A stretch of DNA of 11,495 nt from Paracoccaceae bacterium (GTDB taxonomy: Bacteria; Pseudomonadota; Alphaproteobacteria; Rhodobacterales; Rhodobacteraceae): contig JALQTL010000418.1 in the NCBI GenBank assembly GCA_023260935.1, positions 1-11,495 on the forward strand. The letters run 5' to 3'. Made by a program: the position numbers and the translations under genes. This document shows, piece after piece, positions 7,553 to 11,495 of this stretch. A model generated the notes under the pieces. That model had not been told where the DNA came from. It was given only the letters and a program-made list of their open reading frames with translations, and searched no databases. Numbering within the stretch: the first letter of the stretch is position 1; each line of letters starts with the position of its first letter.

Positions 7553-8437
7553 ATGACATCCGGCAAGGCCTTGGGGGCTTCGGCCAACGCCCCCCGCAAC
7601 ATTCCGCCGGGTCTGCACTTCATCGCCACCCCGATCGGTTCTGCGCGTGACATTACCTTGCGGGCACTGGACCTGCTGGCAGGCGCCGACGTGCTGGCCG
7701 CCGAGGATACCCGCAGCCTTCGTCATCTGATGGAAATCCACGGGATTTCCTTGCAAAAACGGCCGCTTGTGGCCTATCACGAACATAACGAGGCGCAGGC
7801 TCTGCCGCGGCTGATGAAGGCGCTGGAAGACGGGCTTTCGGTCGTCTACGCATCCGAGGCGGGAACACCGCTGATTTCTGACCCCGGGTTCGGCCTTGCC
7901 CGCGCGGCCATCGCGGCAGGGCATCCGGTGCTTTCGGCGCCCGGGCCTTCGGCGGTGCTTTGCGCACTGACCGTTTCCGGCCTGCCTTCGGACAGGTTTC
8001 TTTTTGCAGGCTTCGTTCCCAGCACCCGGTCTGCCCGGCTGACGTTTCTGGAAGAACTTGCCGGTATCGGCGCGACGCTCATCCTTTATGACTCGCCCAA
8101 ACGCGTTGGGGAAACATTAACCGATCTTGTGCAAACCTTCGGGGCGGACCGGCGGGCGGCGGTCTGTCGTGAACTGACCAAACGATTCGAAGAGGTGGTC
8201 AGGGGCCGGCTGGGCGATCTGGCGGAACGGTTCGCCGGGGCCGATGTAAAGGGTGAAATTGTTCTGGTGATCGACCGCGCAGGCGACACGAGGGCCGAGG
8301 CAGAAACGGTGGAGGCAGCATTGGATCGGGCGATGGAAAACCTTTCGGTCAAGGATGCGGCGGCGATGGTGGCGGAAGCCTTCGGATTGCCGCGCCGCGA
8401 TGTCTATCAGCTTGCGCTGACCCGGGGGCGGGGATGA
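7553..8437 (+). CDS. rsmI: 16S rRNA (cytidine(1402)-2'-O)-methyltransferase RsmI
   Basis: SAM-dependent methyltransferase of the tetrapyrrole-methylase fold that 2'-O-methylates C1402 in the decoding centre of 16S rRNA. The protein is about 294 aa, the normal length. Signatures: HFIATPIGSARDITLRAL (residues 22-39), LAAEDTR (48-54), SEAGTPLISDPG (101-112), SAPGPSA (128-134) and LYDSPKRV (178-185). The end (about 266-291, SVKDAAAMVAEAFGLPRRD) matches the small helical C-terminal domain of the family. ATG 7553 is chosen because the family start lies shortly before HFIATPIG and GAGAGG precedes it; the frame is open further upstream, but that would run into the divergent lipoprotein gene. The last four bases overlap yraN (ATGA), so the two are probably translated together. 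Confidence 0.95.
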   Translation: MTSGKALGASANAPRNIPPGLHFIATPIGSARDITLRALDLLAGADVLAAEDTRSLRHLMEIHGISLQKRPLVAYHEHNEAQALPRLMKALEDGLSVVYASEAGTPLISDPGFGLARAAIAAGHPVLSAPGPSAVLCALTVSGLPSDRFLFAGFVPSTRSARLTFLEELAGIGATLILYDSPKRVGETLTDLVQTFGADRRAAVCRELTKRFEEVVRGRLGDLAERFAGADVKGEIVLVIDRAGDTRAEAETVEAALDRAMENLSVKDAAAMVAEAFGLPRRDVYQLALTRGRG

Positions 8438-8787
8438 GCGGGCTTCGTTCCTATCACGCGGGGCGGGTTGCCGAAGATCAGGTGGCCGCCCGGTATGCGC
8501 GGGCAGGGCGCACGATCTGCGCGCGCAGATGGCGCGGGCAAAGTGGTGAGATCGACCTGATCGTGCGCGACGGTGCGCAGGTCATCTTCATCGAGGTGAA
8601 GCAGGCCCGCAGCTTTGCCCGGGCGGCGGAAAGCCTGTCGCCGCGACAGATGGGTCGCATCCTTTCCGCAGCGTCAGAGTTTCTGGCCGATGAACCGGCA
8701 GGTGATCTGACGGAGTGCCGGTTCGATCTGGCGCTGGTGGACGGGCAGGGCCGGATCGAGGTGCTGGAGAATGCCTTTGCCTCCTGA
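8434..8787 (+). CDS. YraN / UPF0102 family protein, nuclease-like fold
   Basis: Small cytoplasmic protein of 117 aa, the usual family size. The family has a Holliday-junction-resolvase-like (PD-(D/E)XK) fold but no firmly established function. The putative active-site residues are visible as GEIDLI (residues 38-43, Glu39 and Asp41) and FIEVK (52-56, Glu54 and Lys56). An early Glu (Glu14, GRVAEDQVA) matches the conserved N-terminal helix. The start codon overlaps the rsmI stop as ATGA. Adjacency to rsmI is a well-known bacterial pairing (yraL-yraN). The family call is secure; the activity is not known. Confidence 0.92.
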   Translation: MSGLRSYHAGRVAEDQVAARYARAGRTICARRWRGQSGEIDLIVRDGAQVIFIEVKQARSFARAAESLSPRQMGRILSAASEFLADEPAGDLTECRFDLALVDGQGRIEVLENAFAS

Positions 8788-8832
8788 GGGTTTGCATCTT
8801 CCTTCCTGATGCGCCACATCTGGGCGCGCGTC

Positions 8833-8838
8833 AGGAGG
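8833..8838 (+). promoter_or_regulatory. Perfect Shine-Dalgarno of gshB
   Basis: AGGAGG lies seven bases before the ATG at 8846. It fixes that start against the in-frame TTG two codons upstream. It is the strongest ribosome site in the window and suggests that gshB is translated independently of yraN. Confidence 0.8.
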
Positions 8839-8845
8839 ATTGCAT

Positions 8846-9790
8846 ATGCCGCTGAAAGTTGCCTTGCAGATGGACCCGATCGGGTCGGTCAACATCAACG
8901 CCGACAGCACGTTCCGTATTGCGCTGGAAGCACAGGCGCGGGGACATGTGCTGTTCTATTACACGCCAGACCGGCTGGCTTATGTCGAAGGTCGGGTGAT
9001 GGCGCGGGGTCACTGGATCGAACTTCGGCGCGAAGTGGGCAACCACGTCAGCTTCGGCCCCGAGACGGAAGTGGACCTTTCCGAGGTGGATGTTGTCTGG
9101 CTGCGTCAGGATCCGCCCTTTGACATGGGATATATCACCACAACGCATCTGCTGGAGATAATTCACCCGAAAACGCTGGTGGTGAATGACCCCTTCTGGG
9201 TGCGCAACAGCCCTGAAAAGCTGCTGGTGCTGCGCTTCCCTGATCTGACCCCGCCCACCGCCATTGCCCGCGATCTGGGCACGATCCGTGCGTTCAAAGC
9301 CCGTCACGGCGACATCATCCTGAAGCCGCTTTACGGAAATGGCGGTGCCGGGGTGTTCCGGCTGGACCCGAACGACCGCAACCTTGCCTCATTGCATGAG
9401 CTGTTCACCGGGATGAGCCGGGAGCCTCTGATCGTGCAGAAGTTCCTGCCCGATGTGTCGAAGGGTGACAAGCGGGTGATCCTTGTGGATGGCGAACCTG
9501 TGGGGGCCATCAACCGGGTGCCGCAGGCGGGGGAAACCCGGTCGAACATGCATGCTGGCGGCCGGCCCGAAAAGGTGGGGTTGACGCCGAGGGATCTGGA
9601 AATTTGCCGCCGGATCGGCCCCGTGCTGAAAGAGAAGGGCCAGATCTTCGTGGGCATTGACGTGATCGGCGACTGGCTGACCGAGATCAACGTGACCTCG
9701 CCCACGGGTATTCAGGAACTGGAGCGGTTTGACGGCACGAACACAGCCGAACGCATCTGGCAAGTGATCGAGGCAAAGCGCGGGGTCTGA
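8846..9790 (+). CDS. gshB: Glutathione synthetase (GshB)
   Basis: Cytoplasmic ATP-grasp ligase that joins gamma-glutamylcysteine and glycine, the last step of glutathione synthesis. The 314 aa match the bacterial enzyme (E. coli about 315). Typical segments are ALQMDPIGSVNINADSTFR (residues 6-24), WLRQDPPFDMGYITTTHLLE (85-104), KPLYGNGGAGVFRL (160-173, the ATP-grasp glycine-rich loop), INRVPQAGETRSNMHAGGR (222-240) and TEINVTSPTGIQELERFDG (279-297, holding the metal-binding Glu and Asn). It lies 58 bp after yraN on the same strand; I see no clear terminator between them, so read-through is possible. The partner gshA is not in the window. It converges with carB, 23 bp between the stops. Confidence 0.96.
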   Translation: MPLKVALQMDPIGSVNINADSTFRIALEAQARGHVLFYYTPDRLAYVEGRVMARGHWIELRREVGNHVSFGPETEVDLSEVDVVWLRQDPPFDMGYITTTHLLEIIHPKTLVVNDPFWVRNSPEKLLVLRFPDLTPPTAIARDLGTIRAFKARHGDIILKPLYGNGGAGVFRLDPNDRNLASLHELFTGMSREPLIVQKFLPDVSKGDKRVILVDGEPVGAINRVPQAGETRSNMHAGGRPEKVGLTPRDLEICRRIGPVLKEKGQIFVGIDVIGDWLTEINVTSPTGIQELERFDGTNTAERIWQVIEAKRGV

Positions 9791-9813
9791 GCCCGCGCCC
9801 TGCCCCCTATAGA

Positions 9814-11495
9814 TCAGCCCTGAAGCGTGCGCACGCCATACCCTTCGCCGCGCGCCTTCATTGCGGCCACAGCCGCGATCGAGGCGGCGGCGGTGGTGAA
9901 GTAGGGGATCTTGTCCATCAGCGCCACCCGGCGGATATCGCGGCTGTCGTTGATGGATTGCGCGCCTTCGGTTGTGTTGAAGACCAGCGCGATATCGCCA
10001 TTCTTCAGCGCGTCCACGATGTTGGGGCGGCCTTCGTAGACCTTGTTCACCAGCACCGCCCTTGCCCCATTGGCCACCAGCCAGTCGGCGGTGCCTTTGG
10101 TGGCGGTGATCTCGAAGCCCATGGCGATCAGGTCACGCGCCGCCGAGGCCATGGCATCGGTCTTGTCCATGTCCTTGATCGAGATGAACACCCGCCCTTC
10201 GCCGGGCAATTGTGTGCCCGCCCCCATCTGAGCCTTCAGGAAGGCAAGTGCAAAGCTGCGATCCCAGCCCATCACCTCGCCTGTCGAGCGCATTTCGGGG
10301 CCCAGCATCGGGTCAACCCCGGGGAAGCGGGCAAAGGGCAGCACGGCCTCTTTCACGCTGAACCATGGGGTGTGCGGGTTGGCAAGGGTCAGCGGGTCGG
10401 CAAGGGGCAGCACGGAATCGGGGCCCACGTCGGCGGCGTAGGGCGCGCGTTCGGGGAAGGCCGACAGCGGTTCGCCCGCCATCAGCCGTGCGGCGATCGA
10501 GGCGATGGCGCTGTCGGTGGCCTTGGCGACGAAGGGCACGGTGCGGCTGGCCCGGGGGTTCACTTCCAGCACGAAGATCACGCCATCCTTGATGGCGAAT
10601 TGCACGTTCATCAGCCCCACAACATGCAGCGCACGGGCCATGACGACAGTCTGGCGCTTCAACTCTTCGATGATTTCGGCAGAAAGCGAATGGGGCGGCA
10701 GGCAGCAGGCGCTGTCGCCCGAATGGACGCCAGCCTCTTCGATATGTTCCATGATGCCCGCGACGTGCACGTTCTGGCCATCGCAAAGCGCATCGACATC
10801 CACTTCGATCGCGCCGGAAAGATAACTGTCCAGCAGCACCGGGTTCTTGCCCGATACCTGCACCGCATCGCGGATATAGCGTTCCAGCTGCGCATCATCG
10901 CGGATGATTTCCATCGCGCGGCCGCCCAGCACGAATGACGGGCGGATAACCAGCGGATACCCCACCTCGGCCGCCACGGCAAAAGCTTCGTCCCGCGACC
11001 GGGCGGTGCCGTTGACCGGCTGTTTCAGGCCCAGGTCGTTCAGCAGTTTCTGGAACCGCTCGCGGTCTTCGGCCAGATCGATGGCATCGGGCGTGGTGCC
11101 CAGGATCGGGATTCCCTCATTGGCCAGTGCCTGCGCCAGCTTCAGCGGGGTCTGGCCGCCGAACTGCACGATAACGCCGTGCAGTGTGCCGTTATCCTGT
11201 TCCACGCGCAGGATTTCCAGCACATGTTCCAGCGTCAGGGGTTCGAAATACAGCCGGTCGAGTTCTCGCGCCATGTCAGGCGTGCCGTATGCAATTTCCG
11301 GATCGGTTGTTGGCAGTTTGCCGAGATTGTCTCGCCAAAGTTCTGCGCTGTGTGCATGTACGACCGCACCTATCGCGTCGCCCAGTGCGTAGATTGATGC
11401 ATGCGTCATCGCCTCCGATGAGGCCTGAACAGGCCCGCTACACCTGACTATGTTGGCGCGGATATCGCAGTCGGTGACCAGCGAATAGTTGTTCT
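9814..11495 (-). CDS. carB: Carbamoyl-phosphate synthase large subunit, C-terminal half, in-frame chimera with aldolase fragment
   Basis: From about 11259 down to the stop at 9814 (about 481 aa) this is the C-terminal half of CarB, which makes carbamoyl phosphate for arginine and pyrimidine synthesis. It begins at DRLYFEPLTLEHVLEI and includes the second ATP-grasp domain (FVLGGRAMEI, about 10935-10906; EVDVDALCDG; MEHIEEAGVHSGDSACCLP; LEVNPRASRTVPFVAKAT) and the MGS-like allosteric domain (about 10197-9817, VFISIKDMDK and VNKVYEGRPNIVDALKNGD). A full CarB is about 1,070-1,110 aa. The expected preceding segment (of the form NPETVSTDYDTS) and the first carboxyphosphate-forming half are absent. 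Instead the frame runs without a stop to the window edge through class II aldolase-like sequence; the last complete codon upstream is 11493-11491. The ATG at 11409 is internal to that fragment and should not be taken as a true start. As read, the product cannot be a working CarB. Confidence 0.9.
   Translation of the reverse strand, partial: NNYSLVTDCDIRANIVRCSGPVQASSEAMTHASIYALGDAIGAVVHAHSAELWRDNLGKLPTTDPEIAYGTPDMARELDRLYFEPLTLEHVLEILRVEQDNGTLHGVIVQFGGQTPLKLAQALANEGIPILGTTPDAIDLAEDRERFQKLLNDLGLKQPVNGTARSRDEAFAVAAEVGYPLVIRPSFVLGGRAMEIIRDDAQLERYIRDAVQVSGKNPVLLDSYLSGAIEVDVDALCDGQNVHVAGIMEHIEEAGVHSGDSACCLPPHSLSAEIIEELKRQTVVMARALHVVGLMNVQFAIKDGVIFVLEVNPRASRTVPFVAKATDSAIASIAARLMAGEPLSAFPERAPYAADVGPDSVLPLADPLTLANPHTPWFSVKEAVLPFARFPGVDPMLGPEMRSTGEVMGWDRSFALAFLKAQMGAGTQLPGEGRVFISIKDMDKTDAMASAARDLIAMGFEITATKGTADWLVANGARAVLVNKVYEGRPNIVDALKNGDIALVFNTTEGAQSINDSRDIRRVALMDKIPYFTTAAASIAAVAAMKARGEGYGVRTLQG
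11260..11495 (-). pseudogene. Class II aldolase/adducin-family fragment fused to carB
   Basis: About 78 codons upstream of the CarB homology read as the middle of a class II aldolase/adducin-family protein. They include NNYSLVTDCDI, a GPVQASSEAMTHASIYA segment with the expected catalytic Glu, VVHAHSAELW with the HxH metal ligands, and LPTTDPEIAYGTPDMARE. The third metal-ligand histidine and the C-terminus are missing because CarB sequence begins at about 11259; the N-terminus lies beyond the window. By hand count GC is 127/225 (about 56%) for 11271-11495 against 143/230 (about 62%) for 11041-11270. The fragment uses ATA twice, CGA twice, AGG and TGT. It is probably foreign to the rest of the window, by misassembly or by recombination. 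Confidence 0.75.

Noticed and set aside
8788..8845. Terminator or separate promoter between yraN and gshB
   Set aside because: Apart from the ribosome site, the 58 bp show no clear hairpin with a T tract and no convincing promoter boxes.
9791..9813. Terminator between gshB and carB
   Set aside because: The 23-bp convergent gap has no stem-loop or T run that I can support.
11407..11409. ATG as the true start of a short carB
   Set aside because: The frame stays open to the window edge and the residues before and after this Met form one continuous aldolase motif (ASSEAMTHASIY), so the Met is internal.

Overview
The window looks like chromosomal housekeeping DNA from an alphaproteobacterium, most likely of the Rhodobacterales/Rhodobacteraceae. 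The grounds are high GC, the character of the proteins, the neighbourhood of rhomboid-like, trpS, murJ and glnD genes, and an intergenic hairpin repeat that I recall as common in that order. The placement is by recollection, without a search. I see no tRNA, rRNA, CRISPR, insertion sequence or prophage signal, and no gene-free stretch longer than about 110 bp.

Layout. Positions 15-1058 (minus) hold trpS. Positions 1150-1836 (plus, divergent from trpS) hold a six-helix rhomboid-fold membrane protein that has lost its catalytic residues. A convergent gap of 107 bp carries two tight hairpins. Positions 7468-1944 (minus) hold a compact three-gene unit: an LpoA-like lipoprotein, glnD (PII uridylyltransferase) and murJ (lipid II flippase), with gaps of 13 and 10 nt. 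Divergent from it, positions 7553-9790 (plus) hold rsmI, yraN and gshB; rsmI and yraN overlap by ATGA, and gshB follows 58 bp later behind a perfect AGGAGG. Positions 9814-11495 (minus) hold the C-terminal half of carB, convergent with gshB and running off the window.

How the genes relate. The minus-strand unit joins cell-wall synthesis (an LpoA-type activator candidate and the lipid II flippase MurJ) with the nitrogen-status sensor GlnD. The plus-strand unit joins 16S rRNA methylation (RsmI), a nuclease-fold protein of unclear role (YraN) and glutathione synthesis (GshB). The divergent rsmI / lpoA-like arrangement with yraN nearby resembles the E. coli yraL-yraM-yraN locus.

Two things stand out. 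The rhomboid-like protein has Tyr, Asp and Val where the catalytic Ser, His and oxyanion Asn should be, so it reads as a pseudoprotease. At the right-hand end, carB loses its N-terminal half at about position 11260 and continues in frame into a lower-GC fragment of a class II aldolase/adducin-family protein. Its position near the end suggests an assembly chimera, although a real recombination is not excluded. I found no convincing new multi-gene system here.
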